Source: Streptomyces sp. NBC_01717
GTDB taxonomy: Bacteria > Actinomycetota > Actinomycetes > Streptomycetales > Streptomycetaceae
Direction: 5' to 3'
DNA: 64,000 nt
Assembly: GCF_036248255.1 (NCBI RefSeq)
Contig: NZ_CP109178.1
Location: 8,995,001-9,059,000 of the forward strand
Shown: positions 43,510 through 52,593 of the stretch, in pieces
Numbering within the stretch: the first letter of the stretch is position 1
Layout: each line of letters begins with the position of its first letter
The notes under the pieces: generated by a model
Databases searched by the model: none
Told to the model about the DNA's origin: nothing
What the model saw: only the letters and a program-made list of their open reading frames with translations
Program-made: the position numbers and the translations under genes

Positions 43510-44579
43510 GCAGGACCGAGGAGTTCCAGGAGCTGCGGCCTCTGTTGTTCTCGATCGCCTACCGGATCCTGGGCAGTGTGAGCGAGGCCGAGGACGCGGT
43601 CCAGGAGACCTGGCTGCGCTTCGAGGCCTCCCCGACACAACCCAGGTCGACCAGGGCCTACCTCTCGGCCGCGGTGACCCGGATCTCGATCGACGTGCTG
43701 CGCTCGGCCCGCGTCCGGCGGGAGGTGTACGTCGGGCCGTGGTTCCCCGAGCCGTTGCTCGTCGACCCTTATGAGGATCCGGCGCGGTCGGCGGAGCTGG
43801 CCGACTCGGTATCGATGGCAGCCCTGTTGCTGCTCGAGCGGCTCAGCCCGCTCGAGCGGGCGGTCTTCGTACTGCGGGAGGTGTTCGACTTCGGCTTTCC
43901 CGAGGTCGCGTCGGCGGTCGGGCGCTCGGAAGCGGCGTGCCGCCAGCTGGCGGTGCGGGCGCGGCGCCATATGGCCGCAGGCCGGCCCCGCTTCGAAGCG
44001 GACCGCGAAGAGCGGGCGGAACTGGCGTCGCGGTTCTTCGACGCCGTCCGCGAAGGCGATGTCGTCGGCCTGCAGGAACTGCTCGCCGCCGACGTATCGG
44101 TGGTCGGCGACGGCGGCGGCAAGGCCCCGCAGCTGGCCAGGGCCGTCATTGGTGCCGAGAACGTGGCCCGGCTGCTTGCCTCCATCTTCCCCCGGCTGGC
44201 CCGGATCGACGTGACGTTCGAGCCGCACGAGGTCAATGGCCAGCCTGGCGCGATCTTCCGCGACCGCGGCGGCAAGGTGCTCCATACCCTGGCGCTCGAT
44301 GTACTCGACGGGCAGATCCAGACGATCCGCTTGGTGATCAACCCCGACAAGCTCGGGCACATGGGCCCAGTAGCGGACGCCTGGGCAATCGCCCGCGAAG
44401 TGAGACAGGCACGCCGGACGACGGGACAGCCGCAACAGCCGACCGCACATCGACCCCCCTACAAGCAGCTCAACTCCATCACCGGCGGAAGCACTTCGCC
44501 ATCCCGGGGGGATGAGGCAAGGAAGACGGCTGGGGAAGGCCCACACTTCGTGGACGTTCCCCAGCCGCAGTCGGACTGA
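43506..44579 (+). CDS. ECF41-type RNA polymerase sigma factor with SnoaL-like C-terminus
   Basis: This is a 357-residue extracytoplasmic-function sigma factor. Sigma region 2 is at about 8-75 (AYRILGSVSEAEDAVQETWL) and region 4 at about 105-165 (LSPLERAVFVLREVFDFGFP, VGRSEAACRQLAVRAR). A NTF2/SnoaL-like extension at about 175-300 acts in this group as a built-in regulator. The group-41 marks are present: WFPEP (variant of WLPEP) at 79-83 in the linker, DGGGK near 200 and NPDKL near 280. Residues after about 300 are low complexity and contain a terminator-like hairpin. AAGGAGG lies just before the ATG. Confidence 0.92.
   Translation: MSRTEEFQELRPLLFSIAYRILGSVSEAEDAVQETWLRFEASPTQPRSTRAYLSAAVTRISIDVLRSARVRREVYVGPWFPEPLLVDPYEDPARSAELADSVSMAALLLLERLSPLERAVFVLREVFDFGFPEVASAVGRSEAACRQLAVRARRHMAAGRPRFEADREERAELASRFFDAVREGDVVGLQELLAADVSVVGDGGGKAPQLARAVIGAENVARLLASIFPRLARIDVTFEPHEVNGQPGAIFRDRGGKVLHTLALDVLDGQIQTIRLVINPDKLGHMGPVADAWAIAREVRQARRTTGQPQQPTAHRPPYKQLNSITGGSTSPSRGDEARKTAGEGPHFVDVPQPQSD
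44527..44567 (+). terminator. Terminator-like hairpin inside the 3' end of the sigma gene
   Basis: CGGCTGGGGAA and TTCCCCAGCCG form a perfect 11-bp stem, and the 19-base loop has an inner 4-bp stem (CCAC/GTGG). The hairpin ends 12 bases before the sigma stop codon. The last codons may therefore be a recent read-through extension. Confidence 0.65.
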
Positions 44580-44816
44580 GAGAACCGACGTCACCCAGGT
44601 GGCCGGTCATACAGTGCTCGACGGTTCGCCGACCGTGCCGTCATCGTCTGCGGGTCAGGTGGTGAGGCGGCCGGCGATACGCAGACAGGTCTTGCAGGTC
44701 GGTGGGCGGCCGGCATCGACGAGATCGAACGCTACCGAGATCGACCGGATGCAGACAGTCGCTGTTCGCCTCACGGACAGCCGATCGGCGATCTTCGTGT
44801 TGCAGTCTCACCACAC

Positions 44817-47346
44817 ATGACCAACTCTTTGAGAACTCTTGATCGGCGCAGATTCCTCACCTTGACCGGTGGCGTGGTCGCCGTCCTGACTGTCGCTCAG
44901 CTGAGCGAGGCACTCGCCGCCCAGGCCACTGAACTCGACATGGCGCCCTTCACCCTCGGTGTCGCCTCCGGCGACCCCGACCATGAAAGTGTCGTGCTGT
45001 GGACCCGCCTGGTGCCGGACCCACTGAACGCCGAAACCGGTGGCATGCCGGCGGAACCCGTCGAGGTGCAGTGGGAGGTGGCGCGCGACGAGTCGTTCAG
45101 GAAGGTGATCCGGAGCGGGTCTGTGTCGGCTCTGCCCGAAGCCGCCCACACCGTGCACGTGGTGGTGGACGATCTCGCACCGGACCGCTGGTACTGGTAT
45201 CGGTTCCGGTCCGGCGGAGTGCTCAGCCGCACAGGACGCACCCGCACCCTGCCCGCACCCGGCAAAAAGGTGGACCGTATGCGGTTCGCCTTCGCCTCCT
45301 GCCAGTCGTGGACCGGCGGCCGCTACTCCGCCTACCGCGACATGGCCCAGCAGGATCTCGACTTCGTTCTCCACCTCGGCGACTACATATACGAAACATC
45401 CGGTGGCAGCCTGGCCGAGTTCCGCCGACTGCACGCGCTCTACAAGACCTCGCCGGACCTGCGCGCGGTGCATGCCCGCTTCCCGTTCATCCTCACGTGG
45501 GACGACCACGAGGTACAGAACAACTACGCCGGTGACATACAGGGCGCGACCGGTGACGGCCGCCCGTTCCTCGAGCGGCGGGCCAACGGCTACCAGGCCT
45601 ACTACGAGCACCTCCCGATGCGGCCGGAGCAGAAGCCGAACGGCGCCGACGCGCTGATGTACCGCAAGGTCCAGTTCGGCAAGCTCGCCGAGTTCAGCGT
45701 GCTCGACACCCGTCAGTATCGAACCGACCAGGCGAACGGGGACGGCCGGAAGCCCCAGACCCCGGAGGTCTGGGACCCCGAGCGCACCATGACCGGCCCG
45801 GAGCAGGAGAAGTGGCTGCTGAACAACCTGGCCACCTCAAAGGCTCGTTGGAACGTCATTGCTCAGCAGACCATCATGGCCCAGTTCGACTACGACCTGG
45901 GACCTGACAAGATCGTCAACCTGGACCAGTGGGACGGCTATGGCGGGCGCCCGCGACCGCATCCTCGAGTTCATCGCCAAGGAACGGCCGTCCAACCCCG
46001 TGGTGCTCGGCGGTGACTGGCACACCCACTGGGTCAACGACCTCAAGACCGACTTCGACGTCTCCACTTCCGAGACCATCGCGACCGAGTTCGTCGGAAC
46101 CTCGATCTCCTCGGGCGCGGGCTGGGACGCGGACGTCCGCGCGGGCCTGCCCGCCAACCCGCACGTGCGGTTCTACAACGGCACGTATCGCGGCTACGTC
46201 ATATGCGACGTGACACCTGATCGTTGGCGCTCCGACCTGCGTATCGTCCTCGCGGCGGGCGACGGGGCCTCACCCGCCTACACCATCGCCGCTTTCAAGG
46301 TGAAGGACGGCAGACCCGGCGCCCGGCGCATCGACGCGGGTGACGGACTGGTCGGCCGGATAACCAGCCGGGCCACGGGCCGGAGCGCACCGAACGTGCA
46401 GATCGCAATCAAGAAGTCGGACGGTTCCACCCTCGGCACCAGCACCACCGACGCGACCGGTGAGTTCCTCGCTTTCGCACCGCCCGGCGACTACACGGTT
46501 ACTGTCAACGGCGTCGGCTACGAGCCGGTGACCGCCGCGGTGACCGTACGCCCCGACAACCAGACCCGAGTCGACATCGCCCTGCGGCAGGCGGCGGTAC
46601 GCGTGGGCACCGGCCACTCGGTGCCCGGTCCGCAGTCCCAGGCGACGGCCGATGACCTCGTCCTGTCCAACAGCATGATGGCAATGGCCGTCTCGGCGGG
46701 CTCGGAAGATCCCCAACTGTCCGGCGTGACACTGGGCAAGCCGCTGGACATCGCGGCTGTCGGACATCTGGACCAGCTGGACTGGATGAACCTGCCCTAC
46801 GCCTCGACCGCCCAGCCGCGCGGAACCAACGCCTGGCAGCAGTTGACCGTACGCTCCACGGGATTCGAAGTGCTGTCGGCCGACGGGCCTGCAGCCTCCG
46901 CGCGGTTCACCGGCGCCAGCACCCAGGTACCCGATATCGCAGTGGCCACCACCTTCACGATCCGTCAGGACGAGCCCTGGGTCTCGGCCGAAACCATCTT
47001 CACCAACAACGGCGCCGTGCCCCGCACCTTCTGGCTGGGCGACGTACTCGACCACGACGGGGCAGGCCAGCGCAGCGGGGTAGCCGGACACGGCACCATC
47101 ACCGCATCTGCCCCCGCGGACTTCACGCCGGCTCAACCGTGGATCGGCATGACGGGTTCGGATTCCCAGACGTACGGCCTGCTCTACGACGAGCCCGGCT
47201 TCACCGCTTATGCCACCGGTATCTGGGTGATGAGCCAGCGCAATGTCACGATCGAGCCCGGCACCACGTTCGCGCTGCGCCGCAGGATCGCCGCCGTCGA
47301 CAACGGCGGTACGGCCGACCCGTTCGCGGTGCTTGCCACCCTGTGA
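44817..47346 (+). pseudogene. PhoD-like alkaline phosphatase/phosphodiesterase, single frameshift
   Basis: A Tat signal (DRRRFLTLTGGVVAVL), an N-terminal PhoD domain and the metallophosphatase core (FASCQSW, FVLHLGDYIYE, WDDHEVQNNY) read in one frame to about 45945 (residue 376). The rest of the core (VVLGGDWHTHWVNDL) continues in the next frame. A CarboxypepD_reg-like beta domain follows (ITSRATGRSAPNVQIAI...DYTVTVNGVGYE), then a beta-rich region of about 250 residues ending at 47346. One extra base in the GC-rich run GGCGGGCGCCCGCGACC (45942-45958) explains the break. Repaired, the protein would have about 842 residues, much longer than usual PhoD. It may be a genuine mutation or a base-calling error. 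Confidence 0.85.
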
Positions 47347-47973
47347 CGAACGAGGTGCGGGCCCGCGAGTGTTGTGTCCGCGGAGGTTGGTGACGGCTCG
47401 CACCATGCGGTGACCTCGTCTGGGGAAGGGCCACCCTGATCAGGGCCTTGGGCCTGAAGCAACGGCCGGCACGCGGGAGGGGCGGGGCCGCGGGAGCGCG
47501 GTCCCGCCTCGTGCGTCGCGAAGCCGGACGAGTGAGTCGCAGGGGAGAGGCTGTGTCACGAGTTGAGGCTGTCGCTCCTGGCGTTGTGGCGGCGCCGGTG
47601 CGGATGAATGCCTTGATCTCCTGTACGAGGGTGGGCATCGCGGCCCGGACAGTAGTCCGAAGAGCACGCGGACGCCGTGCCATGCGTTCCGCTGAACCTC
47701 TGTGTGTGCCACAAACGATCGTTCGTCACCGGAAACTCCGGTGCGGCTCGACGGTTTCCTGCGGAATCGCGTACGGCCTCTGGACAACGACGCCCGCTGC
47801 GGCCACGATGATGGCTACTCCATACGGTATGCAATCTACAGTGTGGGGTTGTGCAGGCGCGATGACTGCCGTCGTCGCGCAGGGTGTGCGTGTGGGGGCC
47901 GGGCCCTCACACGACCGTGTTCCTCTCCAGCCCGAACCCGACGACACGACACATCAGCGAGGTGAGGACGGCC
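47347..47973. other. Intergenic region upstream of frc
   Basis: No gene is supported. It contains the regulon-type operator at 47821-47831 and a TACAGT hexamer at 47837-47842 that may be the frc -10, which would give a leader of about 125 bases. Confidence 0.5.
47821..47831. promoter_or_regulatory. GntR operator upstream of frc (1-base spacer)
   Basis: CATAC, G, GTATG with flanks ACTC on the left and CAAT on the right; it lies 5 bases before the candidate -10 TACAGT. It is one of seven related sites in the oxalate island. Confidence 0.7.
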
Positions 47974-49203
47974 ATGGCAAAGGCACTGGAAGGCATCCGA
48001 GTTCTGGACATGACGCACGTGCAATCCGGGCCCTCGGCCACCCAGCTCCTCGCGTGGCTCGGCGCGGACGTCATCAAGGTGGAGGCGCCGACCGGCGACA
48101 TCACGCGCAAACAGCTGCGCGACCTCCCGGACGTCGACTCCCTGTACTTCACGATGCTCAACTGCAACAAGCGGAGCGTCACTCTCAATACCAAGACGGA
48201 GCGCGGCAAGGAACTGCTGACCGAGCTGATCCGGCGCTCCGATGTGATGGTGGAGAACTTCGGGCCGGGCGCCGTCGACCGGATGGGGTTCACCTGGGAG
48301 CGCATTCAGGAGATCAACCCGAAGATCGTCTATGCGTCCATCAAGGGATTCGGCGAGGGTCCGTACACCAACTTCAAGGCGTACGAGGTCGTCGCCCAGG
48401 CCATGGGCGGTTCGATGTCCACCACCGGCTTCGAGGACGGTCCGCCGCTCGCGACCGGCGCGCAGATCGGCGACTCCGGAACCGGCATCCACGCCGTCGC
48501 CGGCATCCTGGCTGCACTCTTCCAGCGGGAGAACACCGGGCGTGGGCAGCGCGTGAACGTCGCCATGCAGCACGCCGTGCTCAATCTGTGCCGGGTGAAA
48601 CTGCGGGATCAGCAGCGGCTCGCGCACGGCCCGTTGGTCGAGTATCCGAACGAGGACTTCGGGGACGAGGTGCCGCGCTCCGGGAATGCCTCCGGCGGCG
48701 GGCAGCCCGGATGGGCGGTGAGGTGTGCTCCCGGCGGGCCCAACGACTACGTGTACGTGATCGTGCAGCCGGTCGGCTGGCAGCCGCTGAGCGAGCTGAT
48801 CGGGCGGCCCGAGCTGGCCGATGACCCCGAGTGGGCGACCCCGGAGGTGCGACTCCCGAAACTCGGCAAGATGTTCCAGCTGATCGAGGAGTGGACCTCG
48901 ACACTCCCCAAGTGGGATGTCCTGCAGAAGCTCAACGCCCACAACATCCCGTGCGGGCCGATCCTCTCCACCAAGGAGATCGTCGAGGACGAGTCGCTGG
49001 TCGCCAACGAGATGGTCGTCCGGGTGGAGCACCCGGAGCGCGGCTCGTTCGCCACCGTCGGATCCCCGCTCAAGCTCTCCGATTCCCCCGTCGACATCAC
49101 CAGCTCGCCGCTGCTCGGCGAGCACAACGAAGAGGTCTTTGTCGGTGAACTCGGCGTCAGTGACGAGGAGTTGGCACTGCTGCGGACCGGCGGGGTGATC
49201 TGA
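47974..49203 (+). CDS. frc: Formyl-CoA:oxalate CoA-transferase
   Basis: This 409-residue class III CoA-transferase moves CoA from formyl-CoA to oxalate, the activation step of oxalate catabolism. Features that separate Frc from other family members are present: [11 protein letters not shown] with Gln17, the nucleophile Asp167 in QIGDSGTG, and the glycine loop ASGGGQPGW near 244-252. Frc normally works with oxalyl-CoA decarboxylase, which is not in this window. GAGG with GGACGG precedes the ATG. An operator of the island-wide type lies 143 bases upstream and a 13-bp terminator follows. Confidence 0.93.
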   Translation: MAKALEGIRVLDMTHVQSGPSATQLLAWLGADVIKVEAPTGDITRKQLRDLPDVDSLYFTMLNCNKRSVTLNTKTERGKELLTELIRRSDVMVENFGPGAVDRMGFTWERIQEINPKIVYASIKGFGEGPYTNFKAYEVVAQAMGGSMSTTGFEDGPPLATGAQIGDSGTGIHAVAGILAALFQRENTGRGQRVNVAMQHAVLNLCRVKLRDQQRLAHGPLVEYPNEDFGDEVPRSGNASGGGQPGWAVRCAPGGPNDYVYVIVQPVGWQPLSELIGRPELADDPEWATPEVRLPKLGKMFQLIEEWTSTLPKWDVLQKLNAHNIPCGPILSTKEIVEDESLVANEMVVRVEHPERGSFATVGSPLKLSDSPVDITSSPLLGEHNEEVFVGELGVSDEELALLRTGGVI

Positions 49204-49376
49204 TGCCGCTCGGATCGGCCGGCGGCGTGTTCGTACGTACGTGTTGTCGTCATGGCCACGCCGGTCGGCGTCGGTCGTGCGCTGTGCACCGCGTCGCTCG
49301 GATTCACGGGTATCCGCACTGCACCGCCCGTACCGCCCGTATGGCCTCAGGCTGAGGCGTCGGCCCTCATCGTGCC

Positions 49377-49405
49377 CGCGGCGGCGGACCCCGTCCGCCG
49401 CCGCG
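49377..49405 (+). terminator. Terminator hairpin after frc
   Basis: A perfect 13-bp GC stem (CGCGGCGGCGGAC / GTCCGCCGCCGCG) with loop CCC lies about 175 bases after the frc stop. Confidence 0.7.
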
Positions 49406-50023
49406 GCGCGGGTGCGAGGCCGGACGGTGTGTTCTCAGGCGCCCCCTGGCACCGTCCGGCCCGCCCACCCGGCGTCATCTCACCTCACGACGGCGCAGTG
49501 GAACGGCAAACCGAAGCCATGAGCGCCACCGTGAGCGCCGTCGACGACCCGTCGCACGATCGCACGAGTATGCGGTGCCCACCATCCGCGAGGTCGTCAA
49601 CTTCTTTCGGCTGCACGGAAATGCAATATCGGCAGGCCCAGGGGCGGGGTGTGCCCTGCGCGCGTCCACAGCGACGTGCGGAGCGACCGCGCCATTGGGG
49701 TGCCCGGCCCCTCTTGACGCGCTCAGCACGGAGATCGGCTTCACGCCGCCGAGCCTGCGCGGTCTCGACTCCGTGGATGCGATCCGGCCCCTGAGTGACG
49801 GGAGGCGCATCGAGGGCCGCGTACCGCCCGGAGCCCCTGCGCCGGTGTCGCTGGGCTTCGCTGACTTGAGCAACACCCCAACGCCCAAAGGAGATCATGG
49901 TCCGATGGGAGCCTGCCGCGGTCCGATGCGACGTACGCGGACCTCCGCGCGACATCCGGGCGAGAAAGACGGAGTGCGGCCCCTAGACAGAGCGGCGGCC
50001 CGTCTACAGAATACGGTCTACTC

Positions 50024-50034
50024 CATATCGTATG
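50024..50034. promoter_or_regulatory. GntR operator upstream of first oxalate/formate transporter (1-base spacer)
   Basis: CATAT, C, GTATG, with the conserved flanks CTACTC and CAAA. A second half-like ATACGGT lies at 50011-50017. It is 229 bases before the transporter start. Confidence 0.68.
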
Positions 50035-50262
50035 CAAAGCGTTCGGCGTGTGGAGTGGATCACTGTTCCCGTCGTCGTGGAGGGGGTTGCACATGTGGTG
50101 ACGCGAAGTCAGGACTTGTGAGCGCACGCGCGCTCCGGGCCGGGTCAGGGTGCAGGGAACCCAGCCGGCCGTGGGGCGGATCGCGGGGCGGACTGGTCCT
50201 GACGGCACGTGGGAACCGGACAGGGGGCGCTGACCAGGGTTCTGCGACGTAGGGGAAATGGC

Positions 50263-51648
50263 ATGACGACAACTGACACACTGTCACACGTCCCGTTCAG
50301 GGAGGTGACGGACCGCAACGGCCGCGTGTACCGGCTCGGTGAGAGTGACCGGGACATCATGCGGAGACCGCGCTGGACCATGGTGTTGTTCCCATGGATC
50401 GGCATGATGGGCATCAGCTCGTCGGAGTACGCGTTCACCTCCGCCGAGGAGACCTTGCACGACGCGCACCTGTGGGCCAGCGGCCACATCTTCTGGCTGA
50501 TGGGGGTCTGGATCTTCTTCCAGGCAGCTGTCGCCTTCCCGGCCGGTCAGCTCCGTGAGAGCGGGCGGCTGCCGGCCAAGAGCGCGATGATGCTCGGAGC
50601 GCTGGGCACCCTGCTCGGCTATCTCTCGCTGGCGTACGCGCCGCATGTCATCGTCGCCTACTTCGGCTTCGGCATGTTCAGCGGTATCGGCGCCGGACTC
50701 GTCTACGCGACGTGCGTGAACATGGTCGGCAAGTGGTACCCGGAGCGCAAGGGCGGCAAGACCGGCATGGTCAACGGCGGTTTCGCCTATGGCTCGGTGC
50801 CGTTCGTGTTCCTCTTCACCTCGTACATGGATCTGTCCAACTACCAGGGTGTACTGGTCTCCGTCGGGGTCATCTGCTGTGCGGCCGTCGCGGTCGCCGG
50901 CTGGTTCTTCAAGGACCCGCCGAAGAACTGGTGGCCCGATCACGTCGACCCGCTGAAGGTCTCGGACGACCCGAGGATCGTGCGTTCGCTGGCCAAGAAC
51001 CCGCCGTCGGCAAAGCAATACACCCCGCGTGAGGCGGCCCGGACCCCGGTGCTGTGGATGATGTGGTTCTGCCTGCTCTGCACGGCGGGCATCAACATCT
51101 TCGGAATCGCCATGCAGGTGCCGTTCGGCAAGGAGATGGGGTTCGCCGGCGGCATCGTGGCCACGGCCATGTCGCTCAAGGCGATCGTGAACGGGACCGG
51201 CCGGGGTGTCATCGGCTGGATCTCCGACCGGTACGGACGCCGCAACACACTGATCATCGTCTGTCTGGTCCTGGGATCCGCACAGTTCGGGGTGTTCTTC
51301 TCCGGCGACATCGGTTCGATGCCGTTCTTCCTGTTCTGCTCGATGGTCTCCGGCTTCGGTGGCGGCGCCATCTTCCCGCTGTTCGCGGCGATGACCGCGG
51401 ACTACTTCGGTGAGAACAACAACGCCTCGAACTACGGAATGGTCTACAGCTCGAAGCTGATCTCCGGCCTGGTCGGCTCCGGTGTCGGCGCCCTCGTGGT
51501 CGGTGCCTGGGGCTACGGCGGTGCCTTCGCCCTGGCAGGCAGCATCGGTCTCGCCTCCGCCGTGCTGGCGGTGTTCCTACGGGCACCGAGCCGGCCGAAG
51601 GAGGGGACCGGCGCGGCCGCAGGCGCGGTCGAGAGGGAGGCGTTCTGA
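50263..51648 (+). CDS. OFA-family MFS transporter (oxalate/formate antiporter type), copy 1
   Basis: This is a 461-residue, 12-helix major facilitator. Its OxlT-like features are helix-rich segments GLVYATCVNMVGKWYPERKG, GFGGGAIFPLFAAMTADYFG and GENNNASNYG, characteristic of the oxalate/formate antiporter family. The location beside frc supports oxalate uptake or oxalate/formate exchange, but lactate or other acids are possible. AGGGG lies 9 bases before the ATG. It is paralogous to the protein at 60134 along its full length. A TTCG-loop terminator follows. Confidence 0.9.
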   Translation: MTTTDTLSHVPFREVTDRNGRVYRLGESDRDIMRRPRWTMVLFPWIGMMGISSSEYAFTSAEETLHDAHLWASGHIFWLMGVWIFFQAAVAFPAGQLRESGRLPAKSAMMLGALGTLLGYLSLAYAPHVIVAYFGFGMFSGIGAGLVYATCVNMVGKWYPERKGGKTGMVNGGFAYGSVPFVFLFTSYMDLSNYQGVLVSVGVICCAAVAVAGWFFKDPPKNWWPDHVDPLKVSDDPRIVRSLAKNPPSAKQYTPREAARTPVLWMMWFCLLCTAGINIFGIAMQVPFGKEMGFAGGIVATAMSLKAIVNGTGRGVIGWISDRYGRRNTLIIVCLVLGSAQFGVFFSGDIGSMPFFLFCSMVSGFGGGAIFPLFAAMTADYFGENNNASNYGMVYSSKLISGLVGSGVGALVVGAWGYGGAFALAGSIGLASAVLAVFLRAPSRPKEGTGAAAGAVEREAF

Positions 51649-51761
51649 GCAGGAGGTGAGGGTTCGGCCCGCCGCGCGGGGGGCGCGGAGCCGGGGGGTC
51701 CCGGCGCGGCGCCCCCGCAGTGGGCCGCCCACGCTCCTGACGACCACTTCTGGTCTCCCTT

Positions 51762-51789
51762 CTGTCGCCCCGGTTCGCCGGGGCGACAG
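51762..51789 (+). terminator. TTCG-tetraloop terminator after transporter 1
   Basis: A perfect 12-bp stem (CTGTCGCCCCGG / CCGGGGCGACAG) is closed by the very stable TTCG loop. It lies 113 bases after the stop and 53 bases before the carbonic anhydrase start. Confidence 0.85.
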
Positions 51790-51842
51790 CGTTCTGCCCG
51801 GCTCCGTTCTACCCGAGCATCGACCCTGAGAGGCGACCGAGC

Positions 51843-52394
51843 ATGTTGACATCGACACCTTCCGGTGCACGCCCGTCCACCGGTTCCCCTGGCCAGGAAT
51901 CGGTCATCGACTCCCTGGTGCGGGCCAACCGCGCCTACGCCGACGCGTTTCGCGACCCCGGAATGGATGCCCGGCCCGTCCTCGGAGTGGCGGTCGTGGC
52001 CTGCATGGACGCCCGAATCGACCTGCACGCCGCGCTCGGCCTCGAGCTGGGGGACTGCCACACCATCCGCAATGCCGGTGGAGTGGTCACCGACGACACC
52101 ATCCGCTCCCTCACCATCAGCCAGCGCGCCCTGAACACCCGGAGCGTCGTCCTCATCCACCACACGGGGTGCGGCCTGCAGACGCTCACCGAGGAGTTCC
52201 GGTACGAGCTGGAGCGGGAGGTCGGGCAGCGGCCGGCTTGGGCGGTGGAGTCGTTCCGGGACGTCGACCAGGACGTACGGCAGTCGATGCGGCGGGTGCA
52301 TACGTCGCCCTTCCTGCCGCACACCGACGACGTGAGGGGCTTTGTCTTCGATGTGGCATCGGGGCTGCTGAGGGAGATCTCGGACCTCGACTGA
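51843..52394 (+). CDS. Beta-class carbonic anhydrase
   Basis: This is a 183-residue zinc enzyme interconverting CO2 and bicarbonate. The first zinc Cys with the catalytic Asp-Arg pair is in VACMDARID near 55-60, and the His and second Cys are in LIHHTGCG near 106-112. IRNAGGVVTDD is also typical. The size matches short mycobacterial CanA-like enzymes. GAGAGG precedes the ATG. Within an oxalate/formate locus it probably hydrates CO2 released by oxalyl-CoA decarboxylation and formate oxidation. Confidence 0.92.
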   Translation: MLTSTPSGARPSTGSPGQESVIDSLVRANRAYADAFRDPGMDARPVLGVAVVACMDARIDLHAALGLELGDCHTIRNAGGVVTDDTIRSLTISQRALNTRSVVLIHHTGCGLQTLTEEFRYELEREVGQRPAWAVESFRDVDQDVRQSMRRVHTSPFLPHTDDVRGFVFDVASGLLREISDLD

Positions 52395-52484
52395 GCGATC
52401 CCCGCGTCCGCGCGACTTTGCGCCTTTCGAAGGGGAGTCGGGTGGCCGTGGCCGTCCGACACATAGCGCCGCGGGCATCAATGG

Positions 52485-52495
52485 CATACTGTATG
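52485..52495. promoter_or_regulatory. GntR operator upstream of acyl-CoA dehydrogenase-like gene (1-base spacer)
   Basis: CATAC, T, GTATG, extended to a perfect 13-base inverted repeat GCATACTGTATGC (52484-52496) and followed by AATG. This is the most symmetric of the seven sites. Confidence 0.7.
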
Positions 52496-52593
52496 CAATG
52501 CAAGCAGTGCCTCGCCGCTCCGCCATCCGCGGCCGAGGCCATCGGGACCGCCCGCCCGGGGCGGATCGGACATCGCACCTGAGGGGGCGCCCC

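Larger units (their letters stand above)
49204..50262. other. 1.06 kb intergenic region between frc and the first transporter
   Basis: It holds the frc terminator and the operator at 50024-50034. Open frames have low third-position GC and no signature, so I call no gene. The length is unusual for this island; a small RNA or a lost gene is possible. Confidence 0.45.

Noticed and set aside
47795..47842. Standard -35 element for frc
   Set aside because: TACAGT at 47837 is a fair -10, but no TTGACA-like hexamer lies 16-19 bases upstream, so the promoter is left undefined.
49575..50252. 225-codon open frame between frc and transporter 1
   Set aside because: Third-position GC is not raised, no domain is visible and it runs through the operator region.
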